Below, piece after piece: positions 17,406 to 26,901 of a DNA stretch of 64,000 bases. The stretch covers positions 1 through 64,000 of the forward strand of contig NZ_JARYTI010000016.1 of NCBI RefSeq assembly GCF_029911635.1. Reading direction: 5' to 3'. The translations under genes and the position numbers were made by a program. This DNA comes from Sphingomonas sp. AR_OL41 (GTDB lineage Bacteria > Pseudomonadota > Alphaproteobacteria > Sphingomonadales > Sphingomonadaceae). Below the pieces are notes generated by a model. It saw only the letters and a program-made list of their open reading frames with translations. It was not told the origin of the DNA and did not search any database. Each line of letters starts with the position of its first letter. Within the stretch, counting starts at the first letter, position 1.

Positions 17406-18302
17406 TTATCCCTGCAAGTGCTTGAGGATCAGCATCGATTGTTCGGCACCCGATTGCGGCGTGATTTCACCGGTGCGGTCGGTGATCTCGGCCCAGTGCG
17501 CCGCGACACCCTCCGGCGAGAGATCGTCGCCGGTGAGCAAGGCGCCCTGGGTCAGCGTGACATAGGCCGCCTGGAAGACGCCGGCGCCGGCGCCGATGAT
17601 GGCGTTGGTCGGCGAATCCTCGCTGACCAGATAGAGCGCGGCAGGCACGACCTTTTCGGGGGCGAAGGCCGCGAAGGCCTCGGGTGGGAAGAGATCCTCG
17701 GTCATCCGCGTCCCGGCCACGGGCGCGATCGTGTTGACCTTGATGTTGTTCTTGGCGCCTTCGAGATAAAGCGTCTTGGTCAACCCGGCGAGGGCGAGCT
17801 TGGCCGCGCCGTAATTGGCCTGGCCGAAATTGCCGAACAGCCCGGTCGACGAGGCAGTCATCAGGATGCGGCCGTAATTCTGCGTGCGCATCGTTTCCCA
17901 CACCGCCTTGGTGCAATTGGCAGAGCCGTTGACGTGGACGTCGAGCACAAAGCGGAAATCGGCCGGCTCCATCTTGGCGAAGCTCTTGTCGCGCAAGACG
18001 CCGGCATTGTTGATCAGGATATGGACGCCGCCCCATGCGGCCTTGGCCTGTGCGACCATCTCGACCATGTGATCGTAATCGGTGACGCTGCCGCCGTTCG
18101 ACATGGCTTCGCCGCCCGCCGCCTTGATTTCCTCGACCACCTTCAGCGCCGCATCGGAATGGCCGGTGCCGTCACGCGATCCGCCAAGGTCGTTGACGAC
18201 GACCCTGGCGCCGCGACGCGCCAGTTCGAGCGCATAGGCGCGGCCAAGGCCGCCGCCGGCTCCGGTGACGATGGCGACGCGGCCTTTGAAGCTGATGGTC
18301 AC
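17406..18302 (-). CDS. SDR-family dehydrogenase, 3-hydroxyacyl-CoA dehydrogenase-like
   Basis: This is a short-chain dehydrogenase of 298 residues with cofactor motif TGAGGGLG (13-20), NNAG (98-101) and catalytic S151, Y164, K168 (YGAAK). The long insert VNDLGGSRDGTGHSDAA after the second strand and the long C-terminus resemble the dehydrogenase part of peroxisomal multifunctional enzyme type 2, which oxidises 3-hydroxyacyl-CoA. The exact substrate is inferred from this resemblance. It stands alone between convergent or unrelated neighbours. Confidence 0.82.
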   Translation of the reverse strand: MTISFKGRVAIVTGAGGGLGRAYALELARRGARVVVNDLGGSRDGTGHSDAALKVVEEIKAAGGEAMSNGGSVTDYDHMVEMVAQAKAAWGGVHILINNAGVLRDKSFAKMEPADFRFVLDVHVNGSANCTKAVWETMRTQNYGRILMTASSTGLFGNFGQANYGAAKLALAGLTKTLYLEGAKNNIKVNTIAPVAGTRMTEDLFPPEAFAAFAPEKVVPAALYLVSEDSPTNAIIGAGAGVFQAAYVTLTQGALLTGDDLSPEGVAAHWAEITDRTGEITPQSGAEQSMLILKHLQG

Positions 18303-18357
18303 GATGGTGCTCCTCAGTTGATCTAGGGGCGCCTCCTAGCCATGTGCGCGGTCCGTG

Positions 18358-18642
18358 TCAGCCGCCGCGTTGCCGACATTTGTCGAACTGGCCGCGCTTG
18401 CAGAGCGGATAATGGTCCAACGCCGCCGGAGCGGGATAGGCCTGAGCCGGGGTCAGCGGGTTGGGCACGAAGATTACGGGCTGGCCGGGCTGGGGCGGGG
18501 TGCTGAACAGCGGAGCGCTCGGCTGATAGCCGCCGCGCAGATCGCCGACGGTTTGTGGGGTGGCATCTTGCGGTGTGGGCGCGGTCTGTGCAGACGCCGC
18601 GCCGGCACTGCCGAGCGCGATTGCGAGAATAAAAAGTCTCAT
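18358..18642 (-). CDS. Small exported protein with C-terminal LDHYPxCxRGQFDKC motif (copy A)
   Basis: The 94-residue precursor has a signal peptide (MRLFILAIALGSAGAASAQ), a proline/threonine/glutamine-rich low-complexity middle, and the C-terminal motif LDHYPLCKRGQFDKC. The two cysteines are eight residues apart and could form a disulfide. ATG at 18642 is preceded by AAGGAGGG. The downstream copy B has the same layout and motif, so the pair is a tandem duplication. No known function recognised. Confidence 0.65.
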   Translation of the reverse strand: MRLFILAIALGSAGAASAQTAPTPQDATPQTVGDLRGGYQPSAPLFSTPPQPGQPVIFVPNPLTPAQAYPAPAALDHYPLCKRGQFDKCRQRGG

Positions 18643-18703
18643 CTGTCCCTCCTTAAGGATGGTGGTGAAGCCGGGCGTCGCGGACGCGTCAGCCTTGCTC
18701 GGA

Positions 18704-19021
18704 TCAATGGTGATGGCGGTGACGCGTGGCGTAGGCCTTGCCGGCGCCGTTACCGGGCTCCATGCACTTGTCGAACTGGCCGCGCTGACAGATGGGATAG
18801 TGATCGAGCGGTGCCGGCGCGGGCACCGCACCGCTGGTCGTGGCGGCAGCGTTGTTGGAGGGCAGGTTGCCTTCCTGCGCGCGTGGCCCCGTTGACGGGG
18901 CTGACGATGTCGACAGCATCGTGTCGGGGATGCCGTTGGTCGAGGGTGGCGTCGTCGTCTGGCCCTGTGCGTAAACTGGCAGCGCGATCGTGGCGAGTGC
19001 CACGGCGAAGATGATCTTCAT
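18704..19021 (-). CDS. Small exported protein with C-terminal LDHYPxCxRGQFDKC motif (copy B)
   Basis: The 105-residue precursor has a signal peptide (MKIIFAVALATIALPVYAQG), a low-complexity middle and LDHYPICQRGQFDKC near the C-terminus, followed by a histidine-rich tail (ATRHRHHH) that copy A lacks. The tail could bind metal. A start at 19021 places the signal peptide correctly; longer in-frame readings exist upstream. It lies between copy A and phoB and might belong to the phosphate-regulated neighbourhood, though no Pho box was seen. Confidence 0.65.
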   Translation of the reverse strand: MKIIFAVALATIALPVYAQGQTTTPPSTNGIPDTMLSTSSAPSTGPRAQEGNLPSNNAAATTSGAVPAPAPLDHYPICQRGQFDKCMEPGNGAGKAYATRHRHHH

Positions 19022-19210
19022 GACGAGTCTCCTGAATCCGGGCGCGTGGTAGCGCTCGGGTCGGGAAACGCTTTGCCAGGCGAATGGCTCCGCCATTCGC
19101 GCAGGATTCGCACTCGCGAGCCGGTATCGCCTGGCAGCGAGATCACCCACCAGCTTTGCCGCTCCATGACCTTTCCCGGCCGCTGGCCGGGAAAGGTGGC
19201 GGCGGATGTC

Positions 19211-19903
19211 TTACGCCCCCGAATCCAGCGCGTAGCCGGCCGAGCGCACCGTGCGAATGATGTCGGGCCGGTCGGTGCCGTTGATCGCCTTGCGCAAGCG
19301 CCGGATATGCACGTCGACGGTGCGCGATTCGATGTCCGAATCGTGCCCCCATACCGCGTCGAGCAGCCGCTCGCGCGAGAACACCCAGCCGGGATGTTCG
19401 AGGAAATGCTTGAGCAGGCGGAATTCGGTCGGCCCGAGCTGGACGACCTGGCCGCTGCGGCGCACCTTGTGGCCGACCATGTCCATCTCGATGTCGGCAT
19501 AGCTCAGCTGCTCGCCGGCGAGCGCCGGGCGCACGCGGCGCAGCACGGCGCCGACGCGGGCGACGAGCTCGCGCGGCGAAAAGGGCTTGGTGACATAGTC
19601 GTCGGCGCCGGTTTCCAGGCCGCGGACGCGGTCTTCCTCCTCGCCGCGCGCCGTCAGCATGATGATCGGCACATTGGCGGTCTCGGGCATACGGCGCAGC
19701 CGGCGGCACACCTCGATCCCCGACAGACCCTCGACCATCCAGTCGAGCAGCACAATGTCGGGGGTCGCCTCCTTGGCGAGCAGCAGCGCTTCCTCGCCAT
19801 CGGGGGTCTGCGTCACCTCGAAATCCTCGCGGTTGAAATGCCAGACGAGCAGTTCGGCGAGCGCCGCATCGTCTTCCACCAGCAACATCTTGGCCCGTGC
19901 CAT
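19211..19903 (-). CDS. phoB: Phosphate-regulon response regulator PhoB
   Basis: This OmpR-type regulator has 230 residues: a receiver domain with acidic pocket (VEDD), phospho-acceptor Asp in LLDWMVEG, conserved KPFSPREL, and a C-terminal winged helix (EFRLLKHFLEHPGWVFSRERLLDAVWG...TVDVHIRRLRKAI). ATG at 19903 is chosen because AGGGG lies about eight bases upstream; the ATG at 19909 would sit on that site. It binds Pho boxes when phosphorylated by PhoR. It is the last gene of the cluster. Confidence 0.95.
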   Translation of the reverse strand: MARAKMLLVEDDAALAELLVWHFNREDFEVTQTPDGEEALLLAKEATPDIVLLDWMVEGLSGIEVCRRLRRMPETANVPIIMLTARGEEEDRVRGLETGADDYVTKPFSPRELVARVGAVLRRVRPALAGEQLSYADIEMDMVGHKVRRSGQVVQLGPTEFRLLKHFLEHPGWVFSRERLLDAVWGHDSDIESRTVDVHIRRLRKAINGTDRPDIIRTVRSAGYALDSGA

Positions 19904-19943
19904 CTTCATTCCCCTGTCGATAAGGTTGGGTGTCGGTCGTGCA

Positions 19944-20630
19944 TCACGCGGCATTCGCGCCGCGGTCGGTGAGCTTGGTGCCGGTCGCGGCGAAATAGAC
20001 CATCTCTGCGATGTTGGTCGCATGGTCGCCGATCCGTTCGAGATTTTTGGCGACGAACATCAGGTGCGCGACCTGGCTGATCGTCTTGGGATTCTCGATC
20101 ATGTGCGTCAGCAAGGTGCGGAAAATGCTGTCATAATAATTGTCGAGCGCATGATCGCTTTCGCACACGCGGACCGCTGCCGCGGCATCGCGCGCGGCAA
20201 AAGCGTCGAGCGCGGCGTGGACCATTTCGCGCGCCATCCGCGCCATTGCCGGCAGCGTTGAAATCGGCTCGATCCGCGTTTCGCTGACGATCAAGGGCAC
20301 GCGCTTGGCGATGTTCTTCGCATAGTCGCCGATGCGCTCGATCACGCTGGCGATCTTGAGCGCGGCGACCACCTCGCGCAGGTCGTTGGCCATTGGCGCG
20401 CGCAGCGCGATGATGCGTACCGCCAGCCGTTCAGCCTCTGCCTCGATCAGGTCGATCGCGCGATCGGCCGCGCGGACCTGCCCGGCCAGTTCGGCGTCAT
20501 TGCGTTGCAGCGCGACGATCGCATCGGCGATCGCCTGTTCGGCCAGGCCGCCCATCTGCGCGATCGACGCGCGGAGATGGGCGATATCCTCGTCGAACGC
20601 CTTGACGGTATGCTCGTTGCCGATGGGCAT
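19944..20630 (-). CDS. phoU: Phosphate-signalling complex protein PhoU
   Basis: PhoU connects the Pst transporter to PhoR and restrains the regulon when phosphate is plentiful. The 228-residue product has the family's two three-helix repeats, with metal-binding-like motifs near IERIGDYAKNIAKR in repeat one and LERIGDHATNIAEM in repeat two. It lies 14 bases after pstB and 40 bases before phoB. Confidence 0.95.
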   Translation of the reverse strand: MPIGNEHTVKAFDEDIAHLRASIAQMGGLAEQAIADAIVALQRNDAELAGQVRAADRAIDLIEAEAERLAVRIIALRAPMANDLREVVAALKIASVIERIGDYAKNIAKRVPLIVSETRIEPISTLPAMARMAREMVHAALDAFAARDAAAAVRVCESDHALDNYYDSIFRTLLTHMIENPKTISQVAHLMFVAKNLERIGDHATNIAEMVYFAATGTKLTDRGANAA

Positions 20631-20644
20631 GATCGTTCAGCTCC

Positions 20645-21409
20645 TCAGCCGTACCGGCCGGTGATGTAGTCGCGGGTCCGCGCTTCGCGCGGGTTGGTGA
20701 AGATGTCCGAGGTCGAGCCATATTCGATCAGCTCGCCGAGATGGAAAAACGCGGTGCGCTGCGACACGCGCGCCGCCTGCTGCATGTTGTGCGTGACGAC
20801 GACGATCGCGTAGCGGCCCTTGAGTTCGTGGATCAGCTCCTCGATCCGTGCGGTCGCCACCGGGTCGAGCGCCGAGCAGGGCTCGTCCATCAGGATCACC
20901 TCAGGGTCGACCGCGATCGCGCGGGCGATGCACAGCCGCTGCTGCTGGCCACCCGACAAGGTCGTGCCGCTGTCGCCCAGCCGGTCCTTGACCTCGTCCC
21001 ACAAGCCGGCGCGGTGGAGCGAACGTTCGACGATCTCAGCGAGCTGCGCCTTGCCCGCGGCGAGGCCGTGGATGCGCGGGCCGTAGGCGACATTCTCGAA
21101 GATCGACTTGGGGAACGGATTGGGTTTCTGGAACACCATGCCGACGCGCGCGCGCAGCTGCACCACGTCCATCTCGGGGGCGTAGATGTTGACGCCGTCG
21201 AGCTCGATCTCGCCTTCGACCCGCGCGCTGGCAACGGTGTCGTTCATGCGGTTGAGTGCGCGCAGGAAGGTCGATTTGCCGCAGCCCGACGGGCCGATGA
21301 ACGCGGTGACATTGTCGCTGTCGACGTCGATCGAGACGTCCTTGATCGCCTGGACCGCGCCGTAGAAGACGTTGACGTGGCGCGCGGTGATCTTGGTTTT
21401 TTGGGTCAT
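20645..21409 (-). CDS. pstB: Phosphate ABC transporter ATP-binding protein PstB
   Basis: PstB is the ATPase of the high-affinity phosphate importer. The 254-residue product has Walker [10 protein letters not shown], signature [14 protein letters not shown], Walker [15 protein letters not shown] and the H-loop in VTHNMQQA. The ATG at 21409 overlaps the pstA stop by one base (TGATG). Longer in-frame readings upstream lie inside pstA. Confidence 0.97.
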   Translation of the reverse strand: MTQKTKITARHVNVFYGAVQAIKDVSIDVDSDNVTAFIGPSGCGKSTFLRALNRMNDTVASARVEGEIELDGVNIYAPEMDVVQLRARVGMVFQKPNPFPKSIFENVAYGPRIHGLAAGKAQLAEIVERSLHRAGLWDEVKDRLGDSGTTLSGGQQQRLCIARAIAVDPEVILMDEPCSALDPVATARIEELIHELKGRYAIVVVTHNMQQAARVSQRTAFFHLGELIEYGSTSDIFTNPREARTRDYITGRYG

Positions 21410-22680
21410 CACCAGCGGGTCTCGAAACGGTTGCGGAAATAGATCGCGATGCCGTTCATCGCGAACAGGAACAGCAGCAGCACGATGATCGCGGCGCTGG
21501 TTTTCTCGATGAAGCCGCGATCGATCTGGTCGGACCACAGGAAGATCTGCACCGGAAGGACGGTCGATGGATCGGTGATCCGCGCCGGTGCGGCCGAGAT
21601 GAAGGCGCGCATGCCGATCATCAGCAACGGTGCGGTCTCGCCCAGCGCGCGCGCCATGCCGATGATCGTGCCCGTCAGGATACCCGGCAGCGCCAGCGGC
21701 AGGACGTGATGGAAGACGACCTGCACCGGCGAGGCACCGATGCCGAGCGCGGCGTCGCGGATCGAGGGCGGCACCGCCTTGATCGCGTTGCGTGCGGCAA
21801 TGACGATCACCGGCATCGTCATCAGCGCGAGCGTCAGACCGCCGACCAGCGGCGCCGAGCGCGGCAGGTGAAAGGTGCCGAGGAAGATCGCGAGACCGAG
21901 CAGGCCGAAGGTGATCGACGGCACGGCGGCGAGATTGTTGATCGAGACCTCGATCAGGTCGGTCCAGCGGTTATGCGGGGCATATTCCTCGAGGTACAGC
22001 GCCGCCAGGATACCGATCGGAAAGGCCAGCCCGAGCGTCACCAGCATGGTGTAGATCGAGCCCTTGAGGGCGCCCCAGATGCCAGCATTGGTCGAATCGG
22101 TCGAGTCGCCGCCGGTGAGGAATTTGCTGTCGAAGCCGCGCGAGATGACTCCGCGCGCCTCGAGCGCGGCGAGCCGGCCAATGGCCGCGGCATTGCCATG
22201 CCCCTTGGCGGCGCTGTCGATCGCGTCGTCGGCGGGGACGATGACCGTCGCCGTTCGGCGCAGCAGGGTCGGGTCGGCCTTGATCGCGTCGCGCACGCTC
22301 AACCATGCTCCGTCGGAGAGGAGCTGATCGCCACCGCGACCAAAGGCGGCGATCGCCGCGGCGTCGGTCGCACCCTCGATATTGGCGCCGGCCAACGCGA
22401 GATCGGCGCCGGGGCCACGCAGCCGCGCCGGATCGAGCGCGACACCGTGTCGCGCGAGATCGATCGGCAGGGCGATGCGCGTCTGCACGAAGCCGCCAAG
22501 GCCGTTGCCGAGCACGGTGAAGAGCAGGAAGGCGAGGAACGCGGCCGAGGCGACGACAGCGGCCAGCCCGAGCAGGTGGAACCCTCGTTCGGCGCGATAA
22601 CGCCGCCGCAGTCGCCGCTGCATCGCCTCGCCCTGCCAGTCGGTCGGCACGCGCGCGCGCGGATCGGCGGGGCTATTCAT
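21409..22680 (-). CDS. pstA: Phosphate ABC transporter permease PstA
   Basis: PstA is one of two inner-membrane permeases. The 423-residue product has an extended N-terminal region of about 190 residues with one membrane helix and a periplasmic insert, an alphaproteobacterial variant, followed by the permease domain with the EAA loop [23 protein letters not shown]. It overlaps pstC by eight bases. Confidence 0.95.
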   Translation of the reverse strand: MNSPADPRARVPTDWQGEAMQRRLRRRYRAERGFHLLGLAAVVASAAFLAFLLFTVLGNGLGGFVQTRIALPIDLARHGVALDPARLRGPGADLALAGANIEGATDAAAIAAFGRGGDQLLSDGAWLSVRDAIKADPTLLRRTATVIVPADDAIDSAAKGHGNAAAIGRLAALEARGVISRGFDSKFLTGGDSTDSTNAGIWGALKGSIYTMLVTLGLAFPIGILAALYLEEYAPHNRWTDLIEVSINNLAAVPSITFGLLGLAIFLGTFHLPRSAPLVGGLTLALMTMPVIVIAARNAIKAVPPSIRDAALGIGASPVQVVFHHVLPLALPGILTGTIIGMARALGETAPLLMIGMRAFISAAPARITDPSTVLPVQIFLWSDQIDRGFIEKTSAAIIVLLLFLFAMNGIAIYFRNRFETRW

Positions 22681-24049
22681 ATGCCTCCCGGTAGCGTTTT
22701 ACGACGCGGAGCGCGAAGACGTTGAGCAACAGGGTGATGACGAACAGCACCAGGCCGAGCGCGAAGGCGGCAAGCGTCTTGGGGCTGTCGAAGGTTGCTT
22801 CACCGGTCAGCAGGTCGACGATCTGCTTGGTCACGGTAGTCGCGCTGGCAAAGGGGTTGAGCGTCAGCGTGGCGACGCCCGACGCCGCCATCACCACGAT
22901 CATCGTCTCGCCGATCGCACGGCTGATCGCGAGCAGCACGCCGCCGATCACCCCCGGCAAGGCGGCGGGCAGCAAGACCTTGCCGATCGTCTCCGAGGTG
23001 GTCGCGCCCATTGCCAGGCTGCCGTCGCGCATCGCGGTGGGTACCGCCGCCAGCGCATCGTCGGCCATCGACGAGACGAACGGGATGATCATCACCCCCA
23101 TGACGAGCCCCGCAGCGAGCGCGCTTTCGCCGGAGGCCGAGGCGATGCCGAGCGAGAGGCCGAGCTGGCGCACCGCCGGCGCGACGGTCAGCGCGGCGAA
23201 ATAGCCATAGACCACGGTCGGCACGCCCGCGAGAATCTCGAGCAGCGGCTTGATCCAGCGGCGCGCGCCGGCGCTGGCATATTGCGTCAGATAGATCGCG
23301 CTCATCAGCCCGAAGGGGATGGCGACGAGCATGGCGATGACCGCGCCGATGAAGAAGGTGCCCCAGAAAAGCGGCACCGCACCGAGCGTCGCGCCGGGAT
23401 GGCGCGGGTCGATGACCTGCGGGCTCCAATGCGTGCCGAAGAGGAATTCGTTCAGCGGTACGATCCGGAAGAAGCGCAGCGATTCAAACAATAACGAGCC
23501 GATGATGCCGATGGTCGTGAGGATTGCGAGCAGCGATGCGGCGAACAACGTCACCATCACCACGCGTTCGACCCGCGCGCGCGCCTTGAACCCGGGCTGG
23601 ATGCGCAGCCAGGCCAGCCCGCCGCCGGCGATGGCGAGCAGCATCGCGACAGTGCCGCCGATCCAGTCATAGCGGCGCTGCGCCTTCGCATAGGCCGGGG
23701 CGAGCGTTTGCGAGAGCGGATTGAACGCGCCATAGGCGCGGCCGGCAGCGAGGTCGCGCGCCTCGGACAGGATCACCGCGCGTTCGAAACGCTGCGTGGG
23801 CAAGGCCTGCGCCGCCGGCGTATCGAGCACCGCATTGGTCACCAGCGCGGGTGAAATCACGATCCACACCGCGAAGAACAATGCTGCCGGCAGCACGGTC
23901 CACAGCGCGACATAGCTGCCGCCATGGATAGGCAGCGACACCGAGCGTTCGCCAGGGCCACGCCCCGCCATCGCCGCGCGCGCGCGACCGGTCAGCCAGC
24001 CGATCACGCCGAGCATGGTGAGGATGAAGAGAAGCGCGATGCCGGTCAT
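22673..24049 (-). CDS. pstC: Phosphate ABC transporter permease PstC
   Basis: PstC is the partner permease. The 458-residue product has two N-terminal helices around a periplasmic insert, then the permease core with EAA loop AMGATTSETIGKVLLPAALPG. Like PstA here it is longer than the enteric protein because of the N-terminal extension. It starts seven bases after pstS. Confidence 0.95.
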   Translation of the reverse strand: MTGIALLFILTMLGVIGWLTGRARAAMAGRGPGERSVSLPIHGGSYVALWTVLPAALFFAVWIVISPALVTNAVLDTPAAQALPTQRFERAVILSEARDLAAGRAYGAFNPLSQTLAPAYAKAQRRYDWIGGTVAMLLAIAGGGLAWLRIQPGFKARARVERVVMVTLFAASLLAILTTIGIIGSLLFESLRFFRIVPLNEFLFGTHWSPQVIDPRHPGATLGAVPLFWGTFFIGAVIAMLVAIPFGLMSAIYLTQYASAGARRWIKPLLEILAGVPTVVYGYFAALTVAPAVRQLGLSLGIASASGESALAAGLVMGVMIIPFVSSMADDALAAVPTAMRDGSLAMGATTSETIGKVLLPAALPGVIGGVLLAISRAIGETMIVVMAASGVATLTLNPFASATTVTKQIVDLLTGEATFDSPKTLAAFALGLVLFVITLLLNVFALRVVKRYREAYE

Positions 24050-24056
24050 GATGCGG

Positions 24057-25100
24057 TCAGCGCAGCCCCGCCGGATCGAGCGTTGTTTCGTGGCGGATCG
24101 TGTCGGCGGCGCGCGCGCGGACCTCGGGCGGGGCGGCGATCAGGCCCTTGCGGACCATCGGTCCGTCCGGGGTCCACAGCCCGGCATAGGTCGCCAGAAA
24201 CGACCGGAGCCCCTTGATCGCGCCGAGATGCGCCTTTTTTGCATAGAGGAAGAGCGGCCGCGAGCCGGGATAGCGCCCCTCGGCGATCGTCTCATAGGTC
24301 GGCGCGACGCCGCTCAGCGGCAGGCCGTCGACGGTGTCCTTATTCTCTTCGAGATAGGAATAGCCGAAGATGCCGACCGCATCGGGATTGGCGCGGAGCT
24401 TCTGGACGATGAGATTGTCGTTTTCGCCGGCATCGACATAGGCGCCATCCTCGCGCACCGCGGTGCAGATCGCGGCATAGCCATTGGGGTCGCTGTCACG
24501 CTTCCGCGCCATCTCCGGCACGGCCTCTTCGCAACCACGGGCGAGAATCAACTGCGCGAGCGCGTCGCGCGTCCCGCTGGTCGCGGGTGGGCCATAGACC
24601 TGGATCGCCACCGCGGGCAGCGCTGGATCGACATCACGCCAGGTGCGCGCGCGGTTGATCACGCCGCCCGGCTTGGCAGCGATCGCGCGATACAGTGTCA
24701 ACGGGCTCAGCGTCAGCGTCGGGCCACCCTTGGCCTGGGCGAAGGCGATGCCGTCGAGACCGATCTGCACCTCGATCAGCGCGCCCGCGCCATGCGCCTT
24801 GCACTGGGCATATTCGCTCGCGGTGATGCGTCGCGACGCGTCGGCGATGTCGGGGTGACCCGCACCGATGCCCGCGCAGAACAGCCGCAGGCCCGCCCCG
24901 GTACCGGTCGATTCGATCACCGGCGGTTTCATGTTCGGATTGCGGTCGACGAATTGCTCGGCCGCGAGCGCGGTGAAGGGAAATACCGTCGACGAGCCGA
25001 CCACACGGATCTGGTCGCGCGAACCGACGCCGCCACTGCCGGCCTGATCCTCGCAGCCGGTCAGAGCGCAGGCTGCGATCAGCGCGAGGAAACGAAGCAT
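24057..25100 (-). CDS. pstS: Periplasmic phosphate-binding lipoprotein PstS
   Basis: PstS captures phosphate for PstCAB. The 347-residue precursor has a lipoprotein signal (LIAACALTGC, lipobox LTGC), the phosphate-binding N-terminal GSSTVFPFT, and SGTRDA. ATG at 25100 has GGAG nine bases upstream. Expression should be controlled by the Pho-box array at 25159-25199, which ends 58 bases upstream of the start. Confidence 0.95.
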   Translation of the reverse strand: MLRFLALIAACALTGCEDQAGSGGVGSRDQIRVVGSSTVFPFTALAAEQFVDRNPNMKPPVIESTGTGAGLRLFCAGIGAGHPDIADASRRITASEYAQCKAHGAGALIEVQIGLDGIAFAQAKGGPTLTLSPLTLYRAIAAKPGGVINRARTWRDVDPALPAVAIQVYGPPATSGTRDALAQLILARGCEEAVPEMARKRDSDPNGYAAICTAVREDGAYVDAGENDNLIVQKLRANPDAVGIFGYSYLEENKDTVDGLPLSGVAPTYETIAEGRYPGSRPLFLYAKKAHLGAIKGLRSFLATYAGLWTPDGPMVRKGLIAAPPEVRARAADTIRHETTLDPAGLR

Positions 25101-25158
25101 GCGGACACTCCAGGAGGCGGGTGTCGCCGACCATCGGGACTCGGCCTAGCAACACTGC

Positions 25159-25199
25159 GTGACTGCCTGTGTGACGGTTATGCTACAATTTTGTGACAG
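25159..25199 (-). promoter_or_regulatory. Pho-box array upstream of pstS, within the 3' end of phoR
   Basis: Read on the minus strand, four PhoB half-sites follow one another: CTGTCAC (25199-25193), TTGTAGC (25188-25182), CCGTCAC (25177-25171) and CAGTCAC (25165-25159). Their spacings of 11, 11 and 12 bases match tandem Pho boxes. The first box spans the last codons and the TAG stop of phoR. A weak -10-like TTGCTAG lies near 25147-25153. Confidence 0.75.
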
Positions 25200-26409
25200 T
25201 GGTCCCATGCGCGGGCAGGAGAATCGACACCGTCGTGCCCTTGCCGACCGTGCTGGCGATGTCGAGCCGGCCACGATGGCGCTCCACCACATGCTTGACG
25301 ATGGCGAGGCCAAGCCCGGTTCCGCCCGCCGCGCGGCTGCGTCCGGCGTCGACGCGGTAGAACCTTTCGGTGAGGCGCGGGATGTGTTCGGGTGCGATGC
25401 CGTCGCCCTCGTCGGCGACGCTCAGCCGGATGATTCCGCTGCTGCCCTTGTGCAGCGCGACCCTCACCGGGGTGCCGGGCGCGCCATATTTCATCGCATT
25501 GCCGATCAGATTGTGCAGCACCTGGCTCAGCTGCGCGCGGTCGCCGGTCACCGGCGCGATGCCGGGCTCGATATCGAGCGCGATCTCGTTGGTGCGGACA
25601 TGCTGCGCATCCTGCAACTCATCGCGCACGTCGCCGATCAGCGCGGCGAGATCGACCGGCTGGTCGGGCAGGCGATATTTTTCCGCCTCGATCCGGCTCA
25701 GCGAGATGAGGTCCTGCACCAGCCGCTGCATCCGCCGCGCCTCGTCGAACATGATCTTGAGGAAACGGTTGCGCACGACCGGGTCGGCGCCGGCCTGCTC
25801 GTCGCCGAGCGTCTCGATATAGCCGAGGATCGAGGCGAGCGGGGTGCGCAGTTCGTGGCTGGCGTTGGCGACGAAATCGACGCGCATGCGCTCGGCGGCA
25901 TAGCTGCCGGTCTGATCGACGAGATGGACGATGCGTTGCCCGCCGCTGGCACGCGCGACGCGCATCTGCCAGCGCTGGTCGAGCGTGCCGATGCCGACCA
26001 GGTCGACCGGCGCCTGCGGCGCGCCGGCGATCGGGTTGGCGAGCCGCTCGGCCGCGCCGGGATGGCGGATGGCGAGGCGTACATCCTCGCCGTTGATATG
26101 CCCGCCGAGCAGTTCGCGCGCCGGGGCATTGCTGTGCGTCACCCGCCCGTCGGCCACGACGAGCACCGGCTCGCCGATCGCATCGAGCATTTCGTCGAGT
26201 GTCGGGGACGAGGCGATGACCGGTGCCGCGGGGGCGGGCGTGAGCGCATCGCCATATTCGCCGATCGCGACGACCAGCACCGCGGCGACCCCGCCGAACA
26301 GCGCGACGAGCATCGATTGCGCGTCGCCGCCGCTCAGCAGCACGACGGCCGCGGCGAGCGCGACGGTGCCAAGCGCGATCAGCACACGATGAGAAAATCC
26401 CGGGAGCAT
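25183..26409 (-). CDS. phoR: Phosphate-regulon sensor histidine kinase PhoR
   Basis: PhoR phosphorylates PhoB under phosphate limitation. The 408-residue product has two N-terminal membrane helices (about residues 8-50), a PAS-like domain, H-box DFVANASHELRTPLAS, N-box NLIGNAMKYG, DEGDGIAPEHIPRLTERFYR and TGLGLAIVKHVVERHRGRL. The ATG at 26409 (MLPGFSHRV) starts just before the first helix; much longer in-frame readings upstream are non-conserved. The gene is first in the pho-pst cluster and its 3' end contains the pstS Pho box. Confidence 0.95.
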   Translation of the reverse strand: MLPGFSHRVLIALGTVALAAAVVLLSGGDAQSMLVALFGGVAAVLVVAIGEYGDALTPAPAAPVIASSPTLDEMLDAIGEPVLVVADGRVTHSNAPARELLGGHINGEDVRLAIRHPGAAERLANPIAGAPQAPVDLVGIGTLDQRWQMRVARASGGQRIVHLVDQTGSYAAERMRVDFVANASHELRTPLASILGYIETLGDEQAGADPVVRNRFLKIMFDEARRMQRLVQDLISLSRIEAEKYRLPDQPVDLAALIGDVRDELQDAQHVRTNEIALDIEPGIAPVTGDRAQLSQVLHNLIGNAMKYGAPGTPVRVALHKGSSGIIRLSVADEGDGIAPEHIPRLTERFYRVDAGRSRAAGGTGLGLAIVKHVVERHRGRLDIASTVGKGTTVSILLPAHGTTVTKL

Positions 26410-26489
26410 GCCGCGCCCCTTAGCGCAAACGTCGTTAACCCGGCCAGCCTTGCTTGCCAGCCTGTTTCGAATGTGAAAAGGCTCGGGAG

Positions 26490-26894
26490 ATGAGCAAAGA
26501 TGGTGAGCGGACGGGTGGCCAGGGTGCGGGCACGACGCGCCGTCGGGCGCTGATGCTCGGCGCGACGGGTGCGGTCGCGGTGGTGTCGATCCGCCCGGCG
26601 CTCGCGCAGACCGCCGCCTCGATGGCGCATTGCGAGATCCCGGTGCCCGATCCCGGGCGCGCCGGCAGCTATATCGCCGCCGACGGCACGCTTGTCCCAT
26701 CAGGCACGGTCGGCGCGTTCCCAGCATCGACGCACCCACTCAAGGGCGAGGACGTCAAGAACGCGCTCGCCGGCGGCCAATTGCCGGGGATGAGCGGCGA
26801 GCAGAGCCGCGCCTACACCAATTATATCCGGCGCCTGCAATCGGGCACCAGCGGCTTCACCTGCTTCGCGTCGTTGCAGATGCCGCGCGGCTGA
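26490..26894 (+). CDS. Tat-exported small protein heading the PqqD/HprK-like cassette
   Basis: The 134-residue protein has a twin-arginine signal (TTRRRALMLGATGAVAVVSI, cleavage probably after ALAQ) and a mature domain of about 95 residues with two cysteines (AHCEIPVPD and GFTCFASLQ). It starts at 26490 just after GGGAG and ends seven bases before the PqqD-like gene, with the next three genes coupled or nearly so. I do not recognise the family. The operon position makes it a candidate substrate or partner of the modification genes, which is inference. Confidence 0.65.
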   Translation: MSKDGERTGGQGAGTTRRRALMLGATGAVAVVSIRPALAQTAASMAHCEIPVPDPGRAGSYIAADGTLVPSGTVGAFPASTHPLKGEDVKNALAGGQLPGMSGEQSRAYTNYIRRLQSGTSGFTCFASLQMPRG

Positions 26895-26901
26895 GGTCCG
26901 C

